A stretch of 64,000 nt of DNA from Lautropia sp. (GCA_030530775.1 JAUMUG010000006.1:154698-218697), one strand, 5' to 3'. Counted from the stretch's first letter, positions 34,398 to 44,475 are shown. Numbers and translations are program-made. The notes: generated by a model from the letters alone, not told the origin.

Positions 34398-35354
34398 TCA
34401 GCGAAGCAGGCGTGACATCTTGTTGCGTATACGCGTTGCCAAGCGGACAGACCGCTTGGAGATGGCTGCAGACGTGTTGGTGCCGGTAGTCGGGGACGGA
34501 TCGGCCGAAGAGGCCGAAACGGCAGTCCTGTGCTTTCCGATCCCATAGACGATTTCCTGATCTATGGCCTGCAGCAGATCCATCCGAGACATGGCAGGTG
34601 TATCAGTCCCTCGTTTGCTCAGTGTCACAAAGAACTCGAACCCGGCGGTTGGATGAAAGCTGACTTCTTTCAACGGAATCAGTCCCAATGCATGCAAATC
34701 ATGAATGATCAAGCGAAAAGAGCTGGGGACGAAACACCAGGCATGCACATCCAGATAGGCACCGTTTTTTCTGACTGATTCCATGCCGTTCCGAGCGTCG
34801 TCCAGGGTGTGCACGAACTCGAACGTGCCTCGGTCATTGTCGTTCCAGGCGATCTGGCCGTTCTTTTTCACGACGTTCAGAAAGTACTCGGCAACGACGC
34901 CGGCAGTATGCACTCGTTCCTGATTGAAATGGGTATCGATGATGCGCGACAGCGGTGTGATCGGTCGGAAATGGTCGAAACAATAGCGTTTGTCCGGCAC
35001 AGCGAGTGACAGCACACCGTCATCCTTCAGCAGGTCGGCACAGTCATTCAGAAAACCGATCAGATCGGTGGTGTGCTCAATCAGATGTGAGGCGATGATC
35101 CAGTCATAGTGATTGCGCTGACCGACGAGATCGGTATAGCTGCCACCTTTCCAGACGAAATCCACCTCTTCGATGGCATCGAGGTCGACGCCGTGATCCT
35201 GGTATTTGTCGACCAGCCCCTCGCGGCTCATGTGATCGATGACGTGTACATCGAAACCATCGCGCTTGGCGGCGATCGGACTGTGGCTGGGGCCGATTTC
35301 TATCCCCAGGCCATTTCGGTTGATGGATTGCAGAATGATGTCGGTTCGCTGCAT
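34398..35354 (-). CDS. Class I SAM-dependent methyltransferase
   Basis: The 318-residue protein has the motif GIEIGPSHSP, the acidic strand end VIDH, and YDWIIASHLIEHTTDLIGFLNDCADLLKDDGVLSLAVPDKRYCFD, typical of small-molecule or sugar methyltransferases in surface polysaccharide loci. A well-placed AGGAG lies 10 nt before ATG 35354. An upstream in-frame ATG at 35408 overlaps the preceding stop (ATGA), but the family-like sequence starts at 35354. It is the last gene of the minus-strand block and converges with the large glycosyltransferase 29 bp away. Confidence 0.82.
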   Translation of the reverse strand: MQRTDIILQSINRNGLGIEIGPSHSPIAAKRDGFDVHVIDHMSREGLVDKYQDHGVDLDAIEEVDFVWKGGSYTDLVGQRNHYDWIIASHLIEHTTDLIGFLNDCADLLKDDGVLSLAVPDKRYCFDHFRPITPLSRIIDTHFNQERVHTAGVVAEYFLNVVKKNGQIAWNDNDRGTFEFVHTLDDARNGMESVRKNGAYLDVHAWCFVPSSFRLIIHDLHALGLIPLKEVSFHPTAGFEFFVTLSKRGTDTPAMSRMDLLQAIDQEIVYGIGKHRTAVSASSADPSPTTGTNTSAAISKRSVRLATRIRNKMSRLLR

Positions 35355-35404
35355 GCGGATGGATCTCCTGGAAGGCTCGTGGTCCTGGGGTTCGGGACAG
35401 ACGG

Positions 35405-37597
35405 TCATTGTGTGCCAGTCTGGACACATCCCTTTTGGCCGGACGGAAAGATGACGGTGCTGTCCGCGCCTTGTGCATCGCGTACGACCAGGCAGATTTC
35501 GACCGTTTCCTTGTCGGGCGGAAGCGTCAGTGTAATGCTGACCCCGGAATTCAACAGCGATGGCCCGACTGCGGCCGCCAGATCGGGACGGGCGAAGCGC
35601 GTCAGTGAAACATCGGTGTAGGGTACGGATGCCCACAGTTGGACTTCAGTGGGTTCATCCAATGGCGTGCGCAGCCATCCCGTCAAAGTGACCTCACCGT
35701 CCTCTCGGTAGTTCATGACATCGATGTATCCGGCAGGAAGATCTGACTGAGTCAGCACCTGGAGACGTTCGGTGCCACGCGAAAGGGTGATCTGCGGTGG
35801 GGCGGCCCTGTGTAAAAAGGCGTTGGCGGGCACCGACACATGATCGGCCTGAATCAGATAAGGTGCGTTGCCAGCCACCGACACATGCGAAAACCGGTTG
35901 AACAGCGTCTCGAAGGTGTCTGTGGGCAGTTCGGGGAAATGAGTTCGAAAATAAGCCAATCGAGGTGCGTACAGTACGTGATTGACACTGCGCAGGCCCG
36001 CGCCGGCCAGTAGGGCGCCATAATGGCCCGGAGCTGCCAGTGTGCCGTCGTCGGCTTTCTGCGCGCCACGCGCCATGACTTCCCGTTCGACCGCATCCCG
36101 GTCAAGCGCAAAAATCGGTTTGGCCGATTGTATGGGATTGAACAGCCCATAGCTGCCAGCGTTACAGGCGACTGCTGCAATCAGTACCACGCCCGTCATA
36201 TGGGGTCTGAGAATCGGCAGCGCATATAGTGCCGCTACGCCCAGCAGGCATAGATAGGGCAGCTTGTCCGTCCAGCTGTACAGTTCGAAAGATGCCTGTG
36301 GTGCGAAAAAGGTTTTGAGCCCTGATCCCGCCAGGGTGAGCAGCAGCAACGATCCGAGTCGTGCCCAGGTGACACGCACGCCGCAGCGCACCAGCGCCAC
36401 CGCACTGGCTATGTTCAGAATCAGTCCAAAGGCCAGCAGCGCCCGGCCCGGCGCCACCATATAAAGGCCGGTGATGCGACCGAACCAGTCGGGGAGTTTC
36501 AGGAACGACCAGCCGGCGATGAAGGACAGACCCGCCAACAGCGCAATCATGCCCGGTCGGTTGTTGCGTGCCCATTGGCGCAGTGAGGCCGTATCGATCA
36601 GTGTCAGCGCATAAATCGGCAGCAGGCTCGACAGCGCTGCGATCTCGCTGGCGTTGCCCGCGAGCTTGGGCAATGGCTCATAGTTCTGGCCGGTCGTCAG
36701 CCCCGGAAAAAAATGCACGAAGAAGCGTGCCCAGGAAAGCCCCCCGGCATGGCTGATGCGCTGGCCCGGATAGATCGTGTCATGCATGATGGCGATCAGT
36801 TCGCCAAAATAGCCCACGAATACGGCAAGAGCCAGAGCCGAAGCCAGTACCGCATCGATGCAGCGTGTCAGGCTCAGCATGTCTCGCCGAAAGGCAAGCA
36901 CCAGAATCAGCATGCCAAAGCCCAGCGTGTATAGAAATGGTGGGTACGCATTGGCCAGCATCCAGACCGCCAGCGCATAGCTGCTCAGCAGAATGCGCAG
37001 CCAGCGCTTTTCGATGCATATCCAGCAAAGTGCCACCCAGGGAGCCAGTGCAAAAGAACCTGCATTGCTTGACCACCAAACCTGCACAAAGGGTGCAAAG
37101 AACAGCGTCAATGCAACCAACAGTGCCGGCAATGGCGGCAGACGCAACTGGCGTAGGAACAGTGCCCAACCCGCGACAAAGGCCGCCATCATCGTCATAT
37201 AGAAGAACGAGAAGGCATAGGCCGCCGGCAACACCAGAAATCCCCAGTGGTAGGGCTTGAACAGCATACCCCAGTTCAACACCGGCAGCGCCTGAAAAGT
37301 GCGTAACGATTCTTGATAGGGTGACAATTGATTGATTTCCGCCAGCCCGTTGGCAACCGCGATCTGAAAGTAAGGTGTCAGGACGATCCATTCATCCGAA
37401 CGCACTTTTCTCGGCGTGCCCAACAGCAGCCCGTCGGGTTCCAAGCCCAGAAATTGCAACCCCAGTGCATAGGAAGACGGGGTCAGAGCGAGGGCAACAT
37501 AGAGTACGCACAGCAGTGCGCCCAGTGTATGGAGCCAGATCAGTCCGCGGTTGGACGGATGGTGGGAATGTTTCAGGGGAGGAGTGTCTGGGGACAT
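35405..37597 (-). CDS. Large polytopic membrane protein of the polysaccharide locus
   Basis: The 730-residue protein has about a dozen hydrophobic helices in its first 480 residues and a soluble C-terminal domain of about 230 residues rich in beta-strand patterns. The early loop contains RSDEWIVLTPY and SPYQES, typical of uncharacterised YfhO/GT-C-like integral proteins found in O-antigen and capsule clusters. GT-C enzymes use an acidic pair in the first loop; D68-E69 here would fit that, which suggests a lipid-linked-sugar-dependent glycosyltransferase, but this is speculation. The start is ATG 37597. Confidence 0.6.
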   Translation of the reverse strand: MSPDTPPLKHSHHPSNRGLIWLHTLGALLCVLYVALALTPSSYALGLQFLGLEPDGLLLGTPRKVRSDEWIVLTPYFQIAVANGLAEINQLSPYQESLRTFQALPVLNWGMLFKPYHWGFLVLPAAYAFSFFYMTMMAAFVAGWALFLRQLRLPPLPALLVALTLFFAPFVQVWWSSNAGSFALAPWVALCWICIEKRWLRILLSSYALAVWMLANAYPPFLYTLGFGMLILVLAFRRDMLSLTRCIDAVLASALALAVFVGYFGELIAIMHDTIYPGQRISHAGGLSWARFFVHFFPGLTTGQNYEPLPKLAGNASEIAALSSLLPIYALTLIDTASLRQWARNNRPGMIALLAGLSFIAGWSFLKLPDWFGRITGLYMVAPGRALLAFGLILNIASAVALVRCGVRVTWARLGSLLLLTLAGSGLKTFFAPQASFELYSWTDKLPYLCLLGVAALYALPILRPHMTGVVLIAAVACNAGSYGLFNPIQSAKPIFALDRDAVEREVMARGAQKADDGTLAAPGHYGALLAGAGLRSVNHVLYAPRLAYFRTHFPELPTDTFETLFNRFSHVSVAGNAPYLIQADHVSVPANAFLHRAAPPQITLSRGTERLQVLTQSDLPAGYIDVMNYREDGEVTLTGWLRTPLDEPTEVQLWASVPYTDVSLTRFARPDLAAAVGPSLLNSGVSITLTLPPDKETVEICLVVRDAQGADSTVIFPSGQKGCVQTGTQ

Positions 37598-37724
37598 CGA
37601 GTGAGGGGCTGGACAACGGTGGAGCCAGCGCTGATGATAGCGAACAGAGCTGCCACGGCGTGCTGGGTCCGGTTGGATTCAGGGTAGGGGATGCTGTCGA
37701 AAGGAGGAAATGTCGTAAGCTTGT

Positions 37725-38843
37725 CTACGACGTCCTTGCTTTGGTGAGATGGCTGCCGTCCACGAAGCGCCAACCAGCTACCCGCCGTACCGCCCGGTTC
37801 AGTGGCGTCTCGATGAAACGGTAACCGAGCTGGCCGGCCAGGAGGGCAGCGATGAAGGCGGTCAGCGACGCCCACGGCAGGCCGATCTGCGGAAACAGGA
37901 TGAGCCAGGTACGAAGCACGGCAGCCAGTACCAGGGTGTGACACAGGTAGAGCGAATAGGAGGCGTCGCCCAGCGATTGCAGTAGTTTGGGGGCGGCAAA
38001 ATTCAGGCGTTTTTCCAGCAATACGGCTGACCAGACGATGAGTACCGCCGGGATGCCGAAGCACAGGGCTCGTTTCTGGATGATGGGTTCGAAGCCATGC
38101 ATCGACAGAAGCAGCAGCAGCGTCGTTATGCCGGCGACCGTTGCACCCAGCACCAGTGGGATGGCACGTTGTGGTGTACGTTGCCACCACAGGGCACAGA
38201 AACAGCCGGCGATGAATTCCAGCACCAGGGTACTGGAGATCAGGCGGATACCGGCAGTGTTGGTGCCGGTGGCCACGGCCCAGCAGGCCAGACCGATGGT
38301 GGCGAAGGTCCACAGCAGCAGGGAAGCCTGCAGCCAGCGGCGCGGCACGAAGGCGATCATTGCCGCAAAGATCAGGTAGAAGTAGAGCTCGAAGGTGAGT
38401 GTCCAACCCTGCACCAGCAGCGGGACGGTCTTGCCGGGCCACAGGGTGAACGTGCCGAACCAATTGGGCTGTCCGTGCGAGGTGGACGATGCGTTGACCA
38501 TATGTGGTGCGACGATCCAGATGCCGACCACGATCAGGGTATAGAACCAGTAGATCGGATAGATGCGCAGAGCACGTCGCTTCAGGAAACCGATGGCCTG
38601 GCGGGGCGAGGCGAACTGATCGCCCGAAATCGCCACCATCACGAAGCCGCTGATCACGAAGAACAGATCGACGCCACCGGCACCCATCCATGCCAGGGGA
38701 GCGGGAACGCTGTGGCTGCCGAAGTACTTTTGTTCGTTGTAGAAGAGGTGGTGCAACAGCACCAGAATGGCTGCGATGGCGCGCAGTCCCTGGATATTGG
38801 CGAAGAAGGGGGGCGCAACCGTTGAGGAGGACGTGGATTGCAT
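37725..38843 (-). CDS. Acyltransferase 3 family membrane protein (OafA-like)
   Basis: The 372-residue integral membrane protein begins with IQGLRAIAAILVLLHHL, containing the conserved R and H of acyltransferase-3 enzymes, and has GVDLFFVISGFVM, then ten hydrophobic segments. Such proteins transfer acetyl or other acyl groups to O-polysaccharide sugars. The neighbours (glycosyltransferases and manC) support O-acetylation of the same glycan. Confidence 0.9.
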   Translation of the reverse strand: MQSTSSSTVAPPFFANIQGLRAIAAILVLLHHLFYNEQKYFGSHSVPAPLAWMGAGGVDLFFVISGFVMVAISGDQFASPRQAIGFLKRRALRIYPIYWFYTLIVVGIWIVAPHMVNASSTSHGQPNWFGTFTLWPGKTVPLLVQGWTLTFELYFYLIFAAMIAFVPRRWLQASLLLWTFATIGLACWAVATGTNTAGIRLISSTLVLEFIAGCFCALWWQRTPQRAIPLVLGATVAGITTLLLLLSMHGFEPIIQKRALCFGIPAVLIVWSAVLLEKRLNFAAPKLLQSLGDASYSLYLCHTLVLAAVLRTWLILFPQIGLPWASLTAFIAALLAGQLGYRFIETPLNRAVRRVAGWRFVDGSHLTKARTS

Positions 38844-39009
38844 GGGGGCGAACGAAAGGCAGCATGAGCGGCCGGCTATGTTAACTCGCGTTCTGCGATG
38901 TGCCTTGGTCGTGGCTGGCCCCGGGTGGTATCGTTTGCGATGACTGGTGCCGAAGTGTGCGATCGTTGGGAGGGTTTATCGTATGCTTGGCCGACATGCC
39001 GTGGATCGG

Positions 39010-39762
39010 TCAGGAGAGGGGTGGCGACTGCCGGGCGGCAGCCCGCACCCGGGCTCGATAGCGCCAGAAGTGCGGGCGCGTCCAGTAGCGCAGCATGCCA
39101 CCGATGTGCCAGAGCGTGAAGCGCAGCGAGCGGTGGCTTTGTTTGCGGGCATCGTGTACCACGCGGGCATCGGCGGCCTGAGCCAGTGTCCAGCCTGCCA
39201 TGCACAGCCGGGTACAGATGTCCACATCTTCGATGTATAGGAAAAAGCCTTCGTCGAAGCCGTTGATTTCACGGTAGGCTCGACTGCTGAACAGCAGGAA
39301 CATGCCGGCGATCCAGTGCGGTTCTTCGCCGTGGTTCTCGGGGTGCAGTTTCTGGTTCAGCAGCTCGGGCAGGGTGTACAGACGTCGGGCGGTGTTTTCC
39401 AGTTTGCCGGAGGGGCTGTAGATGGCGGGGGCCATCAGGCCACGGCGTGGTTCGTCGAACCCTTCGAGCAGGGCCGGGAAGGGGTCGTCGGAAAACAGCA
39501 GATCCGGATTCATCACGCAAAAATAGCGCGAGTTCGAGCGGTAGAAAGCGGCGTTGTGATTACTGCCGAAACCCTTGGGGCGCTCGTTGCGGATGATCAC
39601 CAGTCGGATGTGGCCGAACTCGATGGCGGGTAGATCCGGCTCGGGGATGTTGGCCGTGTAGATGATTTCGGAAACGTGGGGGGGCTGCAGGCGGGCCAGA
39701 TCCTGCAAGAGGCGCAGGGCAATGTCGCGCTGCCCATGGCTGACGATGGAGAGTGTAATCAT
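39010..39762 (-). CDS. Family 2 glycosyltransferase
   Basis: The 250-residue GT-A protein starts MITLSIVSHGQ and has the donor-binding aspartates in MNPDLLFSDDPFP and the acceptor region GFDEGFFLYIEDVDICTRL, a pattern common in rhamnosyltransferases. It is short for the family but appears whole. The start at 39762 overlaps the previous gene by 4 nt (ATGA), so the two transferases are co-translated. Confidence 0.87.
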   Translation of the reverse strand: MITLSIVSHGQRDIALRLLQDLARLQPPHVSEIIYTANIPEPDLPAIEFGHIRLVIIRNERPKGFGSNHNAAFYRSNSRYFCVMNPDLLFSDDPFPALLEGFDEPRRGLMAPAIYSPSGKLENTARRLYTLPELLNQKLHPENHGEEPHWIAGMFLLFSSRAYREINGFDEGFFLYIEDVDICTRLCMAGWTLAQAADARVVHDARKQSHRSLRFTLWHIGGMLRYWTRPHFWRYRARVRAAARQSPPLS

Positions 39763-40811
39763 CGGGGCTGGCTGTCGTCTGCACGCTGAAAGGCACCACC
39801 GCGGCCCCGCAGCCCATCGAGCAGCCCGCGGGCCATCATTCTGATCCGTGGCCAACGCGGTGTGGCAACCAGGGCATAGAAGCCGAATTTCATCACCGTT
39901 TGCCAGCCATCGACCAGCTTCCAACGCAGTGGGATGTGGGGCATGCGTTGCAGCAGCAGCGCGTTGCGAAACAAGTAATAGTGCCGGATCGGTGAATGGT
40001 CTGGCAAATGCTTTCCCAGAAAACGAATCGGGGTTTCGCCCAGCTGGTGCTGCATTCGTGCATCGCAGATGCCCAGCATCCGATGGCCGGCATGGGAGGC
40101 GCGCAGGCACCATTCGATGTCGACATAGTCGATGAACAGCGCCTCGTCCATGTCGCCGACTCGGTTCAGCACTGCCATCGGTATCAGGCTACCCGAAGCG
40201 ATCAGGTGCTCGACCTCGATCTGGTCGTTCTCGTGTGCACATTCGCAGCGTATGCGCCTGAAGCCTTCCAACCGCACGAAGGGCGAGGGGCTGGTGGTCT
40301 GGCGCTCATCCGCGTAGCGTGGGCCGGCCGCGCCGACCGGGGCGCTGTCCGGGGGCTGGTTCTCGATGGCGGCACGCAGCCGCGCCACCATGTCGGGCGC
40401 GGGCAGGCTGTCGTGATCGAGCAGCAGGACGTAGTCGGCACCCCGTTTCCGGGCCCGGGCGATGCCGGCGTTCTGTGCCGCACCGATGCCCAGGTTGCGA
40501 CCGAGTGCGGTCAGCCGAATACCGTCGGTGCACAGCGCTTCGATGGCGGCCAGTGCCTCGGGGCACGAGCCGTTGTCGACCAGTTCGATGTGTTCGACCT
40601 GCGGCCGGGTCAGACGGCACAGTTCAGTCAACAGTCCGGGCTCGGGGTTGTAGGTGACGACGACGGCGGTGATACCTGCCGCATCGTGCCTCGTCGCCGA
40701 TGGGGCCGGCGTCTGTGTCGCGGCCCGGGCGCTGGCGGGGATGCCGTCCGGCACCATGGCGCCGTCGGTGTCGGTGAAAGAGGCCGCTTCAGGCACGTCC
40801 GTATTCGTCAT
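39759..40811 (-). CDS. Family 2 glycosyltransferase (rhamnosyltransferase-like)
   Basis: The 350-residue protein has a Thr/Ala/Pro-rich N-terminal tail of about 45 residues, then ITAVVVTYNPEPGLL, LGRNLGIGAAQNAGI, LLLDHDS and FIDYVDIEWCLRA, the pattern of RfbF-type rhamnosyltransferases. It probably adds a deoxyhexose to the O-polysaccharide. I chose ATG 40811, which overlaps the manC end by 23 nt; no good ribosome site is visible. Confidence 0.87.
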   Translation of the reverse strand: MTNTDVPEAASFTDTDGAMVPDGIPASARAATQTPAPSATRHDAAGITAVVVTYNPEPGLLTELCRLTRPQVEHIELVDNGSCPEALAAIEALCTDGIRLTALGRNLGIGAAQNAGIARARKRGADYVLLLDHDSLPAPDMVARLRAAIENQPPDSAPVGAAGPRYADERQTTSPSPFVRLEGFRRIRCECAHENDQIEVEHLIASGSLIPMAVLNRVGDMDEALFIDYVDIEWCLRASHAGHRMLGICDARMQHQLGETPIRFLGKHLPDHSPIRHYYLFRNALLLQRMPHIPLRWKLVDGWQTVMKFGFYALVATPRWPRIRMMARGLLDGLRGRGGAFQRADDSQPR

Positions 40812-42231
40812 GGAAGCGCACGATGTCGTCTTCACCCAGGTATTCGCCACTCTGTACTTCGATCATCACCAACGGCAGCAGACCGGGGTTTTCGAGGCGG
40901 TGGCGGTGGCCGGCCGGGATGTAGGTCGATTCATTGGTGGCGACGAAGTTCTCTTCGTCACCATTGACGACCTTGGCCATGCCCTTGACCACGATCCAGT
41001 GCTCGCTGCGGTGGTGGTGCATCTGCAGGCTCAGGCTGGCACCGGGTTTCACCTCGATGCGCTTGATCTTGTAGCGCTCGCCTTCGCCCAGCACCGTATA
41101 GGTGCCCCAGGGACGGGCCACGGTGCGGTGCAGCCGGGCGGCTTCATGGTCCTGCGCTTTCAGGCGGTTGACCACTTCCTTTACCTGCTGGGCCTGATCG
41201 GCCGCAGCCACCAGCAAGGCATCGGGGGTATCGATGATCAGCAGATTGTCCAGTCCGACGGTGGCCACCAGTCGATCTTCGCTGCGCACATAGACATTGC
41301 GGCTGTCGACGAAGATGGTTTCGCCGACGGCACGGTTGTTGTCGGCATCCGCCGGCGACAGGCTGCGTACCGCATCCCACGAGCCGATGTCGTTCCAGCC
41401 GAAATGGCCGGGCACTACCGCCACCTGATCGGATTTTTCCATGACGGCGTAGTCGATCGAGATATCGGGTGCCGATTTGAAGTCTTCGGCGTTGATTTCC
41501 ACCAGCCGGCAATGGCTGTTGGTCTCGCGGCGGGCGCTCACCAGACAGGCGCGGGCCGCGCGCAGTACTTCGGGCGCATGGGCCTGCATGGCAGCGATGA
41601 TGGTTCCCGCCGCAAAGCAGAACATGCCCGAGTTCCACAGGAAGTTGCCGGCCGCCAGGAATTCCTCGGCCCGGGCGTGCTCTGGTTTTTCGATGAAGCG
41701 CACCACCTGCTGCCCGCAGCGGGCCGGGGTGGTGATGGCTTCGCCCGCTTCGATGTAGCCGTAGCCGGTTTCGGGTGCCGTCGGTTTGATGCCGAAGGTG
41801 ACGAGGCGGCCGGCCCGGGCCAGTTCGGTGGCCTTGCGGCAGGTATCGATGAACGCCTGTTCATCGCTGATCAGGTGGTCGGCCGCCATCACCAGCATCA
41901 GCGTATCCGGCCCCATCCGCTCGCCGATCTGCAGCGCGGCCAGTGCAATGGCCGGTGCCGTGTTGCGGCCGAAGGGTTCCAGAATGAAGGAGGGCGGGTG
42001 CGCCGTATCGGGCCGGGCGGCGCTGTACTCGTCCCGCGACAAAAAGAAGTATTCGCGGTTGGTGACGGTCAGAATCTCGCCGGGATCAGCCAGACGGGCT
42101 GCCCGGTGATAGGTCTTGAACAGCAGACTTTCGCCATCGGGCAGGCGTATGAAGGGCTTGGGGTGCCCCTCCCGGGAAACGGGCCACAGGCGAGTACCGG
42201 CTCCACCGGACAGGATGACGGGAATCAGCAT
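40789..42231 (-). CDS. manC: Mannose-1-phosphate guanylyltransferase / mannose-6-phosphate isomerase
   Basis: The bifunctional 480-residue enzyme makes GDP-mannose. The pyrophosphorylase signature is at the very start (VILSGGAGTRLWPVSRE with KPFI), and FVEKP-type FIEKPEHARAEEFL follows. The C-terminal cupin isomerase domain has RPWGTY, KPGASLSLQMHHHRSEHWIVVKG and STYIPAGHRHRLENPG. GDP-mannose could feed mannose, GDP-rhamnose or related units of the local polysaccharide. ATG 42231 matches the family start; an open frame continues upstream without similarity. Confidence 0.95.
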   Translation of the reverse strand: MLIPVILSGGAGTRLWPVSREGHPKPFIRLPDGESLLFKTYHRAARLADPGEILTVTNREYFFLSRDEYSAARPDTAHPPSFILEPFGRNTAPAIALAALQIGERMGPDTLMLVMAADHLISDEQAFIDTCRKATELARAGRLVTFGIKPTAPETGYGYIEAGEAITTPARCGQQVVRFIEKPEHARAEEFLAAGNFLWNSGMFCFAAGTIIAAMQAHAPEVLRAARACLVSARRETNSHCRLVEINAEDFKSAPDISIDYAVMEKSDQVAVVPGHFGWNDIGSWDAVRSLSPADADNNRAVGETIFVDSRNVYVRSEDRLVATVGLDNLLIIDTPDALLVAAADQAQQVKEVVNRLKAQDHEAARLHRTVARPWGTYTVLGEGERYKIKRIEVKPGASLSLQMHHHRSEHWIVVKGMAKVVNGDEENFVATNESTYIPAGHRHRLENPGLLPLVMIEVQSGEYLGEDDIVRFHDEYGRA

Positions 42232-42565
42232 GACGACGGTCCTGCGAGTGCGAAAGAGTCCAGGAGGCTCAATGGTCGCATGAGCGCTGCGGTTTGTGGA
42301 AATGACCGCCCCCGCAGGTGGCCAGACCGTCGTGGTGGGCACGGGGCTCCTTGCCCTGTACATCCGGTGGGTCTTGAGTGGAGCGGTCGGGCGCACGACA
42401 CGTACGGGTGCACGGTGAGCGGCCCGTGGAGGGCGGAACCACCGCATTTCAGCGGCTCTGCCCGGGGTGCCGGGGCGGGCCGTCGTCGTGGTCCGTGCGG
42501 GACCGGAAGCCCGGGCTGCAGACCCGGACACCCGGTTTTCGGTCCCTGCGTGGTGCGGGGTACGT
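42232..42565. other. Intergenic region upstream of manC
   Basis: These 334 bp separate the two-domain lipoprotein end from manC, both on the minus strand. No gene, RNA or strong hairpin is evident; a promoter for the manC-glycosyltransferase block is expected here. Confidence 0.4.
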
Positions 42566-44371
42566 TCAGTCGTTGATGCCAGCCGATTGCCAGAACCACT
42601 CGGTTGCGTCACCCGAATAGGCGGCCCGGTCGTCGGCAATCGACACGCCCTGCTGGGTCAGCGGCTGGCCCAGCGTCCAGCCGGCCGGAACCAGCCAGTT
42701 GCTGCAGGTGATACGCTGGATGGCCGGGATCTGCACCCTGGTGCACAGCTGAACCTGGTTGGCAGCTTCGCCGCGTAGCACGAACAGATCGATATGGTGC
42801 CCACCCACCGAGCGCCAGCTCTGCAGCACGCGGTTGAAGGTCAGCAGATTGTCCTTGCGCGCCGCAAACGGTCGAGTGGGATGGAAGATCGCCTTGGTCT
42901 CGCTGCCATCGGCATTGGTCCAGGTCAGTCGGGCGTTGTGTGTCAGGTTGATCAGTTGTGTATGGCGCGGCAGGGCTGCGCCGTTTTCGAAGCTGATCGT
43001 CGAACTGCTGCCTTCCGGCTGCTGATAGGCCGTCATGCCGAATTGCGTGCGCAGATGGCGATAGGCGGTGACACCATCCTGCTGGCGGGTCTGCAGCGAA
43101 AAGGTGCTTCCAGCGCCCAGGATTTCGATGCCGGAGGTGTCGACCGTGGCCCGAACGTCGGGTCGGCCGGTGTCAGCGCTCGGTTTGCCGCGGCCGATCG
43201 GGCCGCTGGACGGCCGGGCGATGGCATCGACGCTGCCGGATTGGCTGAGCATGGCTGCCAGCACATCGCCACTGATGCCGATCGGGCTGACGGCAAGGCG
43301 GGTGGGCAGGCTGCGCAAACCTTCGGGCACACGGGCACCGACCCGGGCGTCGCCATATGGCGTCATCCAATAGCGCATACCCGATTGGTTCGGATAGGCG
43401 CTGGCATCATCGACGATATACACGCCTCGGGCACGACCCAGGCCGTCACCGAGCTTCCAATCCCGTGGTACCGTCCACAGTGTGCACCACAGCCGATTGG
43501 TCCGGGCCAGGCGCATGTTGAAGCAGTGGCGCAGGTCGCCGCTCGTGGCTCCTTTGAGCACCATCAGCTCGACTTGGGCACCATTGCCGCCCGTCCAGGT
43601 GTGCAACACGGTATCGAGTGGAATCCGGTCGCCCATACGGATCGTGAAGGCCTGCCCGTTGCTGGACTGAACTGCTTCGGAGCCGCCCCCATCGTCGGGG
43701 CTGACTCCGCCGCCGATCAGCCAGTTGGGCTCGAAGCCGCCGCCAATCTCGAGATTGCCCTCGGCAAGCAGTTTGACCAGTTCGGTGCCGGCCGGCTGGT
43801 CCTGCACAAAGCCCAGACTGAAGGGAGCACGGGTCGAGGGGGTGTTGGGATCGTCGTTCACCCACATCGGCAGCGTCAGCAGACTATTGTGAAAACGTCC
43901 GCCGGAATAGGCGTACTCCGACAGTGCGCCGGCCATCGCGACTTCGCTGCGTACCCTGTAGTCGCCTACGAGTGCGCCGTGGCGGCTGATCTGCTGGTTG
44001 CCGCGCAGCGCCGGCTGCAGTGGTGCCGGCATGATCGCGCCACGTGGCATGGGTCCGGTGGCCTGCAGTGCAAAGAGCCCACCCGCTTCATTGGTGTCGA
44101 TGATCAGCATGTTGGCCAGTAATTCGCCGCTGATGCTGTCGGCTTCGACCGCAGCCTTGGTGTCGACGGTGCCGGTTGCCGCTACGGATGCGTTGGCAGA
44201 GGCCTTTTCCTGCGGGCCGGCACTCATCAGCGCCACCGGATTGTTCTGGTCAGGCGCGCTCAGCTGGGCCTGAATGCTCGGATCCGTCGTGGTTCCCGTG
44301 CCGTCGCCGCATCCTGTCAACAGCAGTAACAAGGCTGCGCCCGCACTCAAAGAGTGGTTTCTATACAACAT
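42566..44371 (-). CDS. Lipoprotein of unknown function with two homologous halves
   Basis: The 601-residue protein starts with a lipoprotein signal (LLLLLTGC). I recognise no family. It is internally duplicated: SISGELLANML near residue 80 matches GISGDVLAAML near 375. The end of half one (LHTWTGGNGAQVELMVLKGA, CTLWTVPRDWKLGDGL, GVYIVDDASAYP) matches the end of half two (LQSWRSVGGHHIDLFVLRGE, CSNWLVPAGWTLGQPL, GVSIADDRAAYS). Each half carries a conserved Cys pair (near R-H-C and W-C-T in the first, L-C-T and T-C-S in the second) that could form a disulfide. It is probably an envelope protein facing the periplasm or the surface. Confidence 0.72.
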   Translation of the reverse strand: MLYRNHSLSAGAALLLLLTGCGDGTGTTTDPSIQAQLSAPDQNNPVALMSAGPQEKASANASVAATGTVDTKAAVEADSISGELLANMLIIDTNEAGGLFALQATGPMPRGAIMPAPLQPALRGNQQISRHGALVGDYRVRSEVAMAGALSEYAYSGGRFHNSLLTLPMWVNDDPNTPSTRAPFSLGFVQDQPAGTELVKLLAEGNLEIGGGFEPNWLIGGGVSPDDGGGSEAVQSSNGQAFTIRMGDRIPLDTVLHTWTGGNGAQVELMVLKGATSGDLRHCFNMRLARTNRLWCTLWTVPRDWKLGDGLGRARGVYIVDDASAYPNQSGMRYWMTPYGDARVGARVPEGLRSLPTRLAVSPIGISGDVLAAMLSQSGSVDAIARPSSGPIGRGKPSADTGRPDVRATVDTSGIEILGAGSTFSLQTRQQDGVTAYRHLRTQFGMTAYQQPEGSSSTISFENGAALPRHTQLINLTHNARLTWTNADGSETKAIFHPTRPFAARKDNLLTFNRVLQSWRSVGGHHIDLFVLRGEAANQVQLCTRVQIPAIQRITCSNWLVPAGWTLGQPLTQQGVSIADDRAAYSGDATEWFWQSAGIND

Positions 44372-44475
44372 AATTCACCTGTCTGCAGTAGAAGCTGAGT
44401 TCATCTTAGGTCTTTACGGTACTGACGATTCCAGTCATTGGTTTGCAAACTGTTAGTAGTCTGTCGACACGTTTC

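Noticed and set aside
40654..42576. 640-codon plus-strand open frame opposite manC
   Set aside because: It is antisense to a clear manC with both domains intact; its composition is that of a shadow frame.
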